Assembly: GCF_014203595.1 (NCBI RefSeq)
Contig: NZ_JACHJK010000023.1
Span: 1-64,000, forward strand
Length of the DNA stretch: 64,000 nucleotides
Source of the DNA: Streptomyces echinatus
Lineage (GTDB): Bacteria > Actinomycetota > Actinomycetes > Streptomycetales > Streptomycetaceae
Direction of reading: 5' to 3'
The position numbers and the translations under genes are program-made. Below, piece by piece: positions 1 through 10,932 of this stretch (its first letter is position 1; the number at the start of each line of letters is the position of its first letter). The notes under the pieces are model-generated. The model was given only the letters and a program-made list of their open reading frames with translations, ran no database searches and was not told where the DNA came from.

Positions 1-270
1 CGGCCCGGTGGCTGTGCGGCGACGAGGAACATGGTTAGCGGCGCGCCACGGCCAGGGCAAGAATGTGACGTACTACCCGAGATAGGGGATAGTGCACAAA
101 TCGGTCATCTGGCGGGTTTTGTGCCTGTTCGGCGCGCTGTGTGTCTACGGCCCCGTTTAGGACGTGATATGGCCCCTATGGGCCGCGTCACCCGTTTCCC
201 GCCGAAAACCGGCCCCCGGGGCGAGCCGGAGGCCCCTTCCGAAGCCGTGCCACCGGCCGTCCCGTGGGCT
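1..270. other. Window start, no supported gene
   Basis: No convincing gene is seen here. A very short plus-strand frame (GTG at 92 to TAG at 158-160, 22 codons) would encode a hydrophobic peptide with a purine-rich stretch just before it. I list it only as a possibility. A short hairpin (GGCCC-CTAT-GGGCC, 171-184) follows it and could end transcription from either side. Confidence 0.4.
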
Positions 271-1044
271 TCACAGACTGAGACGTTCGCGGTCCCCCAT
301 CACCACGACGGGGTGCCGCGCCGGGTCCAGGGTGCGCAGGAGGGTCTTCATACCGGCCTCGGGGACGGTGACGCAGGCCGAGGTGCCGTCACCGTGGTCC
401 AGGTGGAGCCAGATCCCGCCGCCCGTCTCCACCCCGTCCGGGCGGCTCCAGTCGAAGGGGGGTACGCCCTGGAGCCGGTTGTAGTCGATGGCGATGACGT
501 AGTCGAAGTCATGGGTGTGGGCCGGCCCGGGAGGCAGCATGGTCGCGTAGGCATGATCGTCCCGCCAGTACCTCAGCCGGCTCCCGGGGTCGGCGAGCGC
601 GCCCCCCGCGTCGGTCAGCGTGAACACACCGACGGGACTTTGCTCGTCGTCCATGCGGTGGTCGTCCGTCCAGCCCAGCCTGCCGTTGTGCGCGGGCCAG
701 CTCGCCGTCCGCACCCACGTCGAGTCCCGCTTCTCGTAGAGCACGACGAAGCTGTCGGGGGAATCCGGGTGCTCGCCGTAGACGACCACCGCCTGGCCGG
801 TGTCGGCCGGCACCTGGCTCCACATCCGGTCTCCGACGCCGGGCAGGCGCCCGCCCAGAGTCTGACCGGGACGGGCGGACGCCGCGCCGGGTGCGCCGCC
901 GGAGACCTTCCGCTCGGCTCCCGGGCCGCACGCCGTGGCACCGGCCAGCAGGACGCCGCAGGCGAGAGCCGTGGATATGACGTGACGCACACCTCCGCGC
1001 CACGTCGGCCGACGACAGGACGAGGTCACCGTTAATGTCCGCAT
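271..1044 (-). CDS. L,D-transpeptidase-like (YkuD fold) secreted lipoprotein
   Basis: The 257-residue protein begins with a basic stretch, a hydrophobic segment and a lipobox-like Cys39 (AGATAC), so it is probably anchored outside the membrane as a lipoprotein. The C-terminal half resembles YkuD-type L,D-transpeptidases, which cross-link peptidoglycan stem peptides through a Cys thioester. His214 lies ten residues before Cys224 in GIWLHLDHGDGTSACVTVP. The usual SHGC signature is replaced by TSAC, so the active site is divergent and activity is uncertain. The ATG at 1044 has a weak ribosome-binding site, and a later start cannot be excluded. The next gene in the same direction, a secreted subtilase, lies 119 bp upstream, and no shared operon is evident. 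Confidence 0.75.
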   Translation of the reverse strand: MRTLTVTSSCRRPTWRGGVRHVISTALACGVLLAGATACGPGAERKVSGGAPGAASARPGQTLGGRLPGVGDRMWSQVPADTGQAVVVYGEHPDSPDSFVVLYEKRDSTWVRTASWPAHNGRLGWTDDHRMDDEQSPVGVFTLTDAGGALADPGSRLRYWRDDHAYATMLPPGPAHTHDFDYVIAIDYNRLQGVPPFDWSRPDGVETGGGIWLHLDHGDGTSACVTVPEAGMKTLLRTLDPARHPVVVMGDRERLSL

Positions 1045-1163
1045 GGTCAGGATCTTGTGACGAGGCGGATACGCCGCGCATCCGGACGCGGCATCCGGCC
1101 CAACTGTTCACCTCCGCCCGGCGGCGCCACCCCTCACGTGGCGCCCGGGGCGGACCGTGCGGG

Positions 1164-2285
1164 TCAGAGGCCGCCGGTGTGGAGAAGACGGTTGGGGGTG
1201 TCGGAGCGGACGCCGCGCACGACACCGGGGGTGGCCGTGTGGTCGAGCCAGACGTGGACCTGGTTGGCCGTGGCGTGGGGGTGTGCCGACAGGTACAGCG
1301 CGATCACGCCGGTCGCGTGCGGCGCGGCCCAGGACGTCGCGCCGTCGGTCTCCGTGGTCGTGCCGCCGCCGGCGAGGGCGGCGGTCACCTTCTGGCCGGG
1401 GGCGTAGAGGTCCACGCACCGTCCGTAGCCCGAGCCGTAGGAGCCGGTGTCGCTCCACGCACGGTCGTTCGAGGTGGAGGCGGCCACGACGATCGTGCCG
1501 GGGACTCCGGCTGGGGAGTGCTTGCAGGCGTCGTCATGGAAGTTGCCGGCCGAGACCACCGTCGGGATCCCCGCGTCGACCATCTTCTTCACGGCGGACT
1601 CCACGGCCGCCGACCGGTGCGCGAAGTTGAGCGACATGTTCACCACCGCGGGCTTCTGCGCGTGTGCGGTGACCCACTTGACCGACTTCACCACGGCCGC
1701 CTCGGCCTCCGCCGCGGAACCACCGCCCTCGCTCTCGCACGTGACGCCCTGGACCCGCACGAGCTCCGCCTTCGGCGCCACCCCGTACTTCGCCCCGCCG
1801 ATGATGCCCGCGACGAACGTGCCGTGGCCCATCCCCGCCTCGCTGAAGCAGTCACCGGAGTCCTTCGGACCGACGAAGTCGGCGCCGAGGTGGGCGCGTC
1901 CGCCGAACTCCTTGTGGGCGATCTCCATCCCGGTGTCGATCACGTAGACGTGGACGCCCTTGCCCGTGGCGGTGGTGGTGAGCTTCCCGTTCAGGGGCCG
2001 CGAACGCTGGTCCAGGATGTCCAGGTTCCACGGCACGTGCCGGGTGGTGGGCGCCGCCGCGGCCCCCGCGGCACCGGACAGCTTCTCCACGGCACCGAGA
2101 GACGTCCGCGCCGAGCCGGCGGACGCCCCGTCCCCGGCGGACGCCACGGTCTCCGCCGTGCCGTGCGCGGGGAGCTTCCCGCCGCCCCCGGCCCTCGCGC
2201 CGGCGTCCCCGCCGCAGGCCGTGGCCCCGAGCACCGTAGCCATGGCCACCACCATGAGACCGGCCTTCGTCACGTTCCGCGTCAC
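1164..2285 (-). CDS. S8 (subtilisin-like) serine protease, probable lipoprotein
   Basis: The 373-residue protein has a signal peptide ending in a lipobox-like ATAC, a roughly 80-residue propeptide or linker, and an S8 peptidase domain. The catalytic residues are readable in order: Asp117 (VIDTG), His154 (GHGTFVAG), the oxyanion Asn248 (SAGN) and Ser318 (GATSWAAPHATG). It should hydrolyse proteins outside the cell. I chose the GTG at 2285 because AAGGGGG lies about 5 nt upstream and the mature signal peptide follows at once. The longer frame adds 12 unlikely residues. The domain is compact, with no C-terminal extension. It is one of three secreted proteases in the window, with the M4 protease at 3.7 kb and the S1 protease at 51.6 kb. 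Confidence 0.92.
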   Translation of the reverse strand: MTRNVTKAGLMVVAMATVLGATACGGDAGARAGGGGKLPAHGTAETVASAGDGASAGSARTSLGAVEKLSGAAGAAAAPTTRHVPWNLDILDQRSRPLNGKLTTTATGKGVHVYVIDTGMEIAHKEFGGRAHLGADFVGPKDSGDCFSEAGMGHGTFVAGIIGGAKYGVAPKAELVRVQGVTCESEGGGSAAEAEAAVVKSVKWVTAHAQKPAVVNMSLNFAHRSAAVESAVKKMVDAGIPTVVSAGNFHDDACKHSPAGVPGTIVVAASTSNDRAWSDTGSYGSGYGRCVDLYAPGQKVTAALAGGGTTTETDGATSWAAPHATGVIALYLSAHPHATANQVHVWLDHTATPGVVRGVRSDTPNRLLHTGGL

Positions 2286-2438
2286 ATCGTCCCCCTTGTT
2301 TCGTGCACGGTCAGCGCACAAGACGGCCCCAGGGGGCGGGCGGTTCCCGCTGGCCGTACGGGCGGCCGGCGGGCCGAGGCCGGGAGGGGCCGCCGGTCCG
2401 CACCCGCCTGTTCCGGTCCGCGCCCCGGACGGGCACGG

Positions 2439-2801
2439 TCACTTCAGGGTCAGGCAGAACGGGTGGCCGGCCGGGTCGGTGAGGACCCTGGCGTTGTCCC
2501 CGTTCGGCTGGTGGTCCGGCTTGCCCGCGCCCAGTTCCAGCAGCCGGGCCTCGGCCTCGTCCAAGTCCTCGACTTGGAAGCAGAGGTGAAGCTGCTGGGG
2601 TACGGTCTGGCCGGGCCAGCTGGGCGCCCGGTAGTCGTCGACTCTCTGGAAGCCCAGGAAGAGTCCGTCCTCCCGGTTGAGTCCGGCGAATTCTGCGTCG
2701 GATCGCGGGTGGGGTTCGAGGCCGGTCGCCTGCTGGTAGAACGCCGCGAGAGCCGGCGGATCGGGGCAGTCCAGCGTTATCGCGATCAGGTTCATCCGCA
2801 T
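2439..2801 (-). CDS. VOC-superfamily (glyoxalase-like) protein
   Basis: This 120-residue protein has the single-domain vicinal-oxygen-chelate pattern: a beta strand (NLIAITLDCPDP), a helix with LAAFYQQATG, and a closing LTDPAGHPFCLTLK strand. Family members are small metal enzymes or binding proteins (dioxygenases, lyases, antibiotic-binding proteins). The substrate cannot be read here. The ATG at 2801 is preceded by GGAGGTGG about 9-11 nt upstream, so I prefer it to the longer frame that starts at 2873. The protein looks cytoplasmic. It lies between a subtilase and a Cyt-like gene, all on the minus strand with gaps over 100 bp, so it is probably transcribed alone. Confidence 0.85.
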   Translation of the reverse strand: MRMNLIAITLDCPDPPALAAFYQQATGLEPHPRSDAEFAGLNREDGLFLGFQRVDDYRAPSWPGQTVPQQLHLCFQVEDLDEAEARLLELGAGKPDHQPNGDNARVLTDPAGHPFCLTLK

Positions 2802-2962
2802 GGACAGAGCCACCTCCGGGCCGGTTGACGGTCGGTCGTGAGCCCTCCCTGAAGGGGCCCCGCCGCCCCGCACCGTTTCACGACCGACGGCGCCCTCGCA
2901 CCTTGTTTCGGCTCGCTGAACCGATACCTCCTCGGGCGGTTCCCGGTCCCGAACGATCTCAG

Positions 2963-2977
2963 GCGGGCGACGCCCGC
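2963..2977 (-). terminator. Short hairpin after the Cyt-like gene
   Basis: A GCGGGC-gac-GCCCGC inverted repeat sits just past the stop codon of the Cyt-like gene at 2982. The stem is only 6 bp and there is no U tract, so this is a weak terminator candidate. Confidence 0.35.
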
Positions 2978-2981
2978 TAGG

Positions 2982-3563
2982 TCAGGCCTCGTTGGCGAGT
3001 TTCTGGCGCACGACGATCGCGTCGAGCCGGACCGCGAACGGCGCGGTGTCGGTGAGGCCCAGGGTGCCGACGCGGGACCTGCCGAAGCCGATGGTGACAT
3101 CGGTGCAGAAGGCGACGGCGTACAGGTACGGGCCGGCTTCCTCGTCCTGGAGGGCGAAGAACAGGTCGCGGTAGTAGCTGGTGTGGTCCGGCCCCTCCTC
3201 GTAGTAGGCCAGTCCCGGGGCGCCCTCCTGCCCGGCGAGGCCGGTGAAGGCGTGCGTGAGGTCGCGCTCGATGGTGTCCCAGAAGGTCGCCTGCGCCGCC
3301 TCGGGCGGGAGCGCCTGGCGGACCGCCTCCTTGAGGGAGAGCACCATCACGAGGATCGGCGCCTCCTCCTGGAGCCGCCAGCCGCGGACCATCTTGACGA
3401 TGTCGCTGTCGGGAAGCCTCGCGGCGGCATCGCGGATGTGGCCGAAGTCGTAGTTGACGGTGGCGGGTGCGATCGCCTCCTGGAAGGCGCGCCCCAGGCC
3501 CTCCGCCTGGGCGAGGTGAACTTCCCCCACCTCGGTGACCGTCCTGAAACAGGCTGCCAACTT
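2982..3563 (-). CDS. Cyt-type (type-2Aa cytolytic delta-endotoxin-like) protein
   Basis: This roughly 193-residue protein aligns by eye with Bacillus thuringiensis Cyt toxins. GRAFQEAIAPATVNYDFG matches the Cyt1A ANAFQNALVPTSTDFG region. The later AFTGL, the Y-rich DHTSYYRDLFFALQD and the PYLYAVAF stretch match Cyt1A FTNL, TNYTYNVLFAIQN and VMYCVPVGF in the same order and spacing. Cyt proteins insert into lipid bilayers and form pores or act like detergents, and relatives occur in plant pathogens and fungi. No signal peptide is visible, which suits a protein freed by lysis. The TTG at 3563 has AAGGAGGGG five nt upstream. A TTG at 3578 lies inside that site and is less likely. It follows the strong M4 terminator, so it probably has its own promoter. 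Confidence 0.75.
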   Translation of the reverse strand, partial: KLAACFRTVTEVGEVHLAQAEGLGRAFQEAIAPATVNYDFGHIRDAAARLPDSDIVKMVRGWRLQEEAPILVMVLSLKEAVRQALPPEAAQATFWDTIERDLTHAFTGLAGQEGAPGLAYYEEGPDHTSYYRDLFFALQDEEAGPYLYAVAFCTDVTIGFGRSRVGTLGLTDTAPFAVRLDAIVVRQKLANEA

Positions 3564-3652
3564 CCCCTCCTTCAACAAAATGTTGCACTGGCGAGGCGTC
3601 AGTATGCCCTACGGTTCGCGGCCGTGGCCCCCGGGGCGCCCGGGCGGCGTGG

Positions 3653-3693
3653 CCAGGGGCGGCACCCGGGTGGGTCCCGGGTGCCGCCCCTGG
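3653..3693 (-). terminator. Strong hairpin terminator of the M4 protease gene
   Basis: A perfect 18-bp inverted repeat (arms 3653-3670 and 3676-3693, 5-nt loop TGGGT) lies 15 bp past the stop of the M4 protease. It should separate that gene from the Cyt-like gene downstream. Confidence 0.88.
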
Positions 3694-3707
3694 TGGTGGT
3701 GCGGGGG

Positions 3708-5354
3708 TCAGCCGACGGCGACCGCGGTCCAGGCCGCGGCGACCGTCTTGGCTTCGGTGCTGTCCGCGCCGTACAGGTCCGTCGCCGCCTTCAGGGTGCC
3801 TTCGCGGGCCGCCTTGTAGTCGGTCGTCGACGTGAAGTACGTGGTCAGCGCCTTGTACCAGATCTGCAGCGCCTTGTCGCGGCCGATACCGGTGACCTTG
3901 GAGCCGTCCTTGGTGGGCGAGTCGTAGCTGACGTCGTTGATCTTCTTGGCGCCGCTGCCCTCGCTCAGGAGGTAGAAGAAGTGGTTGGCGACGCCGGAGG
4001 AGTTGTGCACGTCCTTGTTGCCGACGTCCGCGGACCAGTAGTCGGCGGAGCCGCCGTCCTTGCTGGGCTTGTCCATGTAGCGCAGCGGGGTGCCGTCGCC
4101 GTTGATGTCGATCTTCTCGCCGATGAGGTAGTCGCCGACGTCGGAGGAGTTGTTCGCGTAGAACTCCACACCGGTCCCGAAGATGTCCGAGGTGGCCTCG
4201 TTCAGGCCGCCGGACTCGCCGGAGTACTCCAGGCCCGCGGTGTTGGCGGTGACACCGTGGCTCATCTCGTGGCCGGCGACGTCCAGCGAGGTCAGCGGGT
4301 CGGAGTCGTTGGTGCCGTCGCCGTAGGTCATGCAGAAGCAGCTGTCGTCCCAGAACGCGTTGACGTACGCCTTGCCGTAGTGGACACGGGAGTAGGCGCC
4401 GACACCGTCGTTCTTGATGCCGCTGCGGTTGAAGGTCTTCTTGTAGAAGTCCCAGGTCTCCTGGGCGCCGTAGGCGGCGTCGGCGCCGGCCGTGGCGGCG
4501 GTCGCGACCTTACCGTCGCCCCAGGTGTCGCTGTCCTGGGAGAACAGCTTGCCGGTGCCGTCGGAGCCGTGGTCGAGGTCGTAGGTCTTGTGACCGCCGC
4601 GCGAGGCGTCGGTGAGGGTGTACGACGACCCGGACTGAGTGGACGTGAGGTCCACCTTGCCGCTGTAGTGCGTGTTGCCGACGCCGGTCTCGATGCCCTG
4701 GTACTCGAAGAGCTTCTTGCCGGTGGCGGCGTCGGTGATGACGTGCAGCCGGTTCGGGGTGCCGTCGTCCTGGAGGCCGCCGACGACGGTCTCGTAGGCG
4801 AGGACGGGCTTGCCGGAGCCGGCCCAGATCACCTTGCGGGCGCCGTCCGCCGAGGCCTTCGCGGAGCCCAGGGTGTGCGCGGCGGACACCGCCTGCTTCT
4901 CGGCCTTGGCGGCGCTGATCCGCGGCGTGAGCGAGGCGACCTCGATGGCGGACCCGACGGCCTTGGTGACGCCCTGGGTCCTGCCGGACGCGGCCGTGTG
5001 GACGATCAGGTCGCCGCCCAGCACCGGCAGGCCCGCGTAGGTGCGCTCGTAGCGGGTGTGCACGGTGCCGTCGGCGTCCCTGACGACGTCCTTCGCGACC
5101 AGCTTCTCCTGGGCGCCGAGACCTATTCGCCGGGCGGTCCCGGTCGCGCCCTCCTGTGCCTTGTGGATCAGCGTGGTGCGCGTCGCGGCGGACAGGGTGG
5201 TCGGGGCCGCCGCGAGCGGCTTCGCGGACGTGGGTCCGGCCGGGATCTGTGCGGAGGCACTGGTGGTCAGACCAGTGGAGAGGAGGGCTCCGGCGGCCAC
5301 TGCGGTGGCAATGACCAAAGTGGTGCGCTTGTGACGCACGTTGAGGAGTCTCAC
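3708..5354 (-). CDS. Secreted M4 (thermolysin-like) zinc metalloprotease
   Basis: The 548-residue preproenzyme has a Sec signal peptide (RHKR, hydrophobic core, cleavage near TSASA-Q at residue 35), an FTP/PepSY-like propeptide to about residue 220, and a catalytic domain. The zinc motif HEMSH is at 362-366 with catalytic Glu363. The third zinc ligand is Glu386 in GGLNEATSD, and a DVHNSSGVANHFF segment near 450 carries the transition-state His. It should degrade extracellular protein after self-removal of the propeptide. The GTG at 5354 has AAGGAG 9-11 nt upstream. It is transcribed alone, with a strong terminator after it and over 600 bp of non-coding DNA before it. Confidence 0.96.
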   Translation of the reverse strand: MRLLNVRHKRTTLVIATAVAAGALLSTGLTTSASAQIPAGPTSAKPLAAAPTTLSAATRTTLIHKAQEGATGTARRIGLGAQEKLVAKDVVRDADGTVHTRYERTYAGLPVLGGDLIVHTAASGRTQGVTKAVGSAIEVASLTPRISAAKAEKQAVSAAHTLGSAKASADGARKVIWAGSGKPVLAYETVVGGLQDDGTPNRLHVITDAATGKKLFEYQGIETGVGNTHYSGKVDLTSTQSGSSYTLTDASRGGHKTYDLDHGSDGTGKLFSQDSDTWGDGKVATAATAGADAAYGAQETWDFYKKTFNRSGIKNDGVGAYSRVHYGKAYVNAFWDDSCFCMTYGDGTNDSDPLTSLDVAGHEMSHGVTANTAGLEYSGESGGLNEATSDIFGTGVEFYANNSSDVGDYLIGEKIDINGDGTPLRYMDKPSKDGGSADYWSADVGNKDVHNSSGVANHFFYLLSEGSGAKKINDVSYDSPTKDGSKVTGIGRDKALQIWYKALTTYFTSTTDYKAAREGTLKAATDLYGADSTEAKTVAAAWTAVAVG

Positions 5355-5970
5355 GGAAAAAGCTCCTTGCTGTGGGGGGATCGTCGCCCGGCCGGTATGG
5401 GGCCGGCCAGGACTGCCTGGGACATGAAGTCCTGTTCGAACAGCGGGTGAACAGAGACTTACATCTATGACGTGTACATGTCACGCACTCGTGAGCGATG
5501 CCGGTCGGAAATCGGCCGACCGTCTTGAGCAGGGAAAACGGCACACGGACACCGCCGCCGCGCATCGGTGGAGCCGACAGCGGTCGGCGCCGCGTGAGAC
5601 GGCCGGGACCGCCCTGCCCGACATGTGCCGCGGAGCGGCACCAGGGGGCGGACTTCGGCTCGTTCGCATCCGGGGGTCTTCCCCGTGCCCCTCGGTAACC
5701 CGGGGACCCTCAGTTCACCGTGGAGGTTCCGCGGTGGTCAGACCTGTCTGGCACACCCCTGCCGAACCAGCCGGAGCTGAACGGGTACGGGCAGGCCCAA
5801 GCAGGCGCGGCGCATGAACTCTCCATGGTGTGTGGGGGGTTGGAGATGCATGCACGAGAAAACCCCAACCGCGGTCCCGCGCGCCACGGGCGTGGATCAG
5901 ATACGACAAGTCCCCCACGTCTCCTCCACCGCGTGGTCACCCGTCATCACAGACCCTTCAGCCGGATCCG
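5355..5970. other. Non-coding region upstream of the M4 protease
   Basis: About 600 bp holds no frame that I can support on either strand. Its left edge carries the M4 ribosome-binding site and a 16-bp inverted repeat (separate entry). The rest shows no IS fragment, tRNA or clear hairpin. Confidence 0.6.
5468..5483. promoter_or_regulatory. Candidate operator upstream of the M4 protease
   Basis: TGACGTGTACATGTCA is a 16-bp inverted repeat with one mismatched pair, about 115 bp upstream of the protease start. Its symmetry and position suggest a repressor or activator site. No regulator gene adjoins it. Confidence 0.4.
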
Positions 5971-6975
5971 TCACCCGGCGTCGCGCAGCCGGAGAAGGTA
6001 CGTCGCCGTCAGAGCGACGGCGCGATCCGCGTCGTGCGACAGCTCCGCCAGGGCATGGGTCGCCCGCGTGCCGGGGATGCCCGCCAGTGCCTGGGTCAGC
6101 CGTCCGCGTGCGGGCGCTCCGGTGGTGTGGTGGGCGAGGCGTCCGACGAGCCCGGCCGCGATACGGTCCGCCGTCCCGGTGTCGCTCGCCAGCACGCTCA
6201 GCGCGTCGGCCGCGTCGGTGTCGTTCCGCCCCTCCACGATCATCTCGACGAGCGTCGGGACCGCGTCGGCCACACCGCCCGCACCGAGCGCCAGAGCCGC
6301 GTACCCGCGGACCACGGCGTCGGGATGTGCGAGGGCCTCCCGCAGATACCCTCCGGCCTCGTCACCGGGCATCTCGGCGAGGGACTGCACGGCACGTTCC
6401 CGCACCGCGGCCACCGGTGAGCCGAGGCCCTTTGCCAGCAGTGCCGGGACGCCGCCGCCCGATCGCGCCAGCGCCCATCGAAGGGCCCCGGCGACGTTCG
6501 GCTCGGTCTCGCTCAGCACCGCCTCGACCAGGGCCTCCGCCGGCACCTGAACCTGATCGGCCGAGGCGAGGGCGGCGCGCTGACGAGTGCCGGCGCTCTT
6601 GGATCCCAGTGCCTGAAGCAGCGCGACGACCTGGAGGACGTCCTCCCAGTCGGCCGGGTCCGCGGCATCGATCCGGCGCAGCCGGGTGAGCAACTCGGTC
6701 TCCGCCGCGAGGCGTTCGCGCGACTGGCGGACGAGGTCGCCGACGAGCGCCGAGGGCGTGAAGCCGGGGTCGTCGAGCGCGCGACCGATCTCGCGCAGCG
6801 ACAGCCCCAGCGAACGCAGGCTCTCGATGTGGAAGATCCGCCGGATGTCCTCCCCGGAGTACTCCCGGTAGCCGGAGCCGCTGCGGCCCGAGGGCCGCAC
6901 CAGACCGAGCGACTCGTAATGCCGGAGCATCCGGGCGCTGACCCCGGACCTTCGCGCCACCTCACCGATCAACAC
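5971..6975 (-). CDS. MerR-family regulator with C-terminal HEAT repeats
   Basis: Residues 1-70 form a MerR winged helix (IGEVARRSGVSARMLRHYES, then GYREYSGEDIRRIFHIESLRSLGLSL) followed by a dimerisation helix. From about residue 130 to the end, alpha-helical HEAT-like repeats follow (VRERAVQSLAEMPGDE, VRGYAALALGAGGVADAVPTLV). MerR proteins twist promoters with long spacers to activate them. Here the effector domain is replaced by a protein- or ligand-binding solenoid, so the signal is unknown. The GTG start at 6975 lies 3 nt after the stop of the upstream HEAT gene, so the two are co-transcribed from the MerR-type promoter at 7673-7703. I infer positive autoregulation. Confidence 0.9.
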   Translation of the reverse strand: MLIGEVARRSGVSARMLRHYESLGLVRPSGRSGSGYREYSGEDIRRIFHIESLRSLGLSLREIGRALDDPGFTPSALVGDLVRQSRERLAAETELLTRLRRIDAADPADWEDVLQVVALLQALGSKSAGTRQRAALASADQVQVPAEALVEAVLSETEPNVAGALRWALARSGGGVPALLAKGLGSPVAAVRERAVQSLAEMPGDEAGGYLREALAHPDAVVRGYAALALGAGGVADAVPTLVEMIVEGRNDTDAADALSVLASDTGTADRIAAGLVGRLAHHTTGAPARGRLTQALAGIPGTRATHALAELSHDADRAVALTATYLLRLRDAG

Positions 6976-6978
6976 GTC

Positions 6979-7650
6979 CTATTGTCCCCCGGGAGCGGAC
7001 CCGCCGAGGGCCACGACGCGCTTCGCCTCCTCGATCGCGAACCCGAAACCGGTGTCCGGGTCGCGCAGCAGCCGCTGGGTGGCGAGTGCGTGCGCGCGGG
7101 TGCCCGGGTCGGGGGCCGTCGTCGCGGCGAGCAGCACCGGCTCCGCCGCTTCCCCCAGCGTCACCAGCGCCCGGCTGAGGCTCAGTTGTGTCTCCCGCCC
7201 GCCGCGCCCGAGCTGTGTCGCCAGTACCGCGGCCAGCGCGGACTCCTCGCCTTCCGGTACGAGCACGGCCGCGGCCCGCCAGGCGCTCCGCGCCACCTCG
7301 ATGTCGGCGTCGGACAGGAGCGTCCGGGTGATCGCCGGCCACGCCCGGCGGTCCCCGATCTTGGACAGCGTGTGCAGTGCCTGGCTCCGCGCCTGTGCTC
7401 GTTCCGAGCGGACCTCACGGAGCAGCGCGGGAAGCGTCAGCGACACCGGGTGCCGGGTGAGCGCCCAGGTCAGCATGTCGCGGACGAAGAACTCGGGCTC
7501 GACCGCGCTCCGTTCGACGAGCTTGCCGACGAAGCGCGGGTCGGGCGCCGTACCGACCGCCAGAGCGGCCTGCAGCCGCACGGACGCACTGCCGTCCTCC
7601 AGCCCCCGCAGCGCTCGTACCGCGTCCGCGTCCTGTCCCGTGACCGTCAT
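6979..7650 (-). CDS. HEAT-repeat protein, partner of the MerR regulator
   Basis: This 223-residue soluble protein is made of helical repeats resembling the C-terminal half of the MerR protein encoded next (SVRLQAALAVGTAPDPRFV, RSQALHTLSKIGDRRAWPAI, TRAHALATQRLLRDPDTGFG). It has no DNA-binding domain, signal peptide or enzyme motif. I chose the ATG at 7650 because AGGAGG lies upstream at good spacing. The longer frame would run back through the MerR promoter. Similarity and coupling suggest it modulates the regulator or senses the same signal, possibly by pairing through the solenoid. That is inference only. Confidence 0.85.
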   Translation of the reverse strand: MTVTGQDADAVRALRGLEDGSASVRLQAALAVGTAPDPRFVGKLVERSAVEPEFFVRDMLTWALTRHPVSLTLPALLREVRSERAQARSQALHTLSKIGDRRAWPAITRTLLSDADIEVARSAWRAAAVLVPEGEESALAAVLATQLGRGGRETQLSLSRALVTLGEAAEPVLLAATTAPDPGTRAHALATQRLLRDPDTGFGFAIEEAKRVVALGGSAPGGQ

Positions 7651-7672
7651 CGAGACCACCTCCTGGGCAGCC

Positions 7673-7703
7673 AGTGAAGACCTTGTCACCGTGTCAAGGT
7701 CAA
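7673..7703 (-). promoter_or_regulatory. MerR-type promoter and operator (19-bp spacer)
   Basis: Reading the minus strand, a -35 TTGACC (7698-7703) and a -10 TTCACT (7673-7678) are 19 bp apart. The spacer holds a 21-bp near-perfect dyad, ACCTTG-N9-CAAGGT (7680-7700). Long spacers with a central dyad are the hallmark of promoters activated by MerR proteins. The transcript would start about 15 nt before the HEAT gene's ATG. Confidence 0.85.
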
Positions 7704-7905
7704 ACAGGACCAGCGTCGCCGCCCTGGCGTCCGGCGCCGCCGGAGGGCCGGCTGCGGGCGCGTGCTCACCGGCCGGCGCCGGTGCCACGGCCCGCGCGGT
7801 CCCTTCTCGCCGGCTGGAGCGTGTGTCCGGAGATCATCGAGGACGCGCTGCTCGTGCCGGTGGCGCCCGGTGTTCCCGTGGGGGGTTCCGGGCGCCCTCG
7901 GCCGG

Positions 7906-10921
<3,016 letters not shown>

Positions 10922-10932
<11 letters not shown>

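Noticed and set aside
92..160. 22-codon hydrophobic peptide at the window start
   Set aside because: It has a plausible start but no context or homology. Such short frames are common by chance, so it is only mentioned in the first entry.
3183..5450. 755-codon plus-strand open frame
   Set aside because: Antisense to the M4 protease, with Val/Gly-rich text typical of a shadow frame in GC-rich DNA and no domain.
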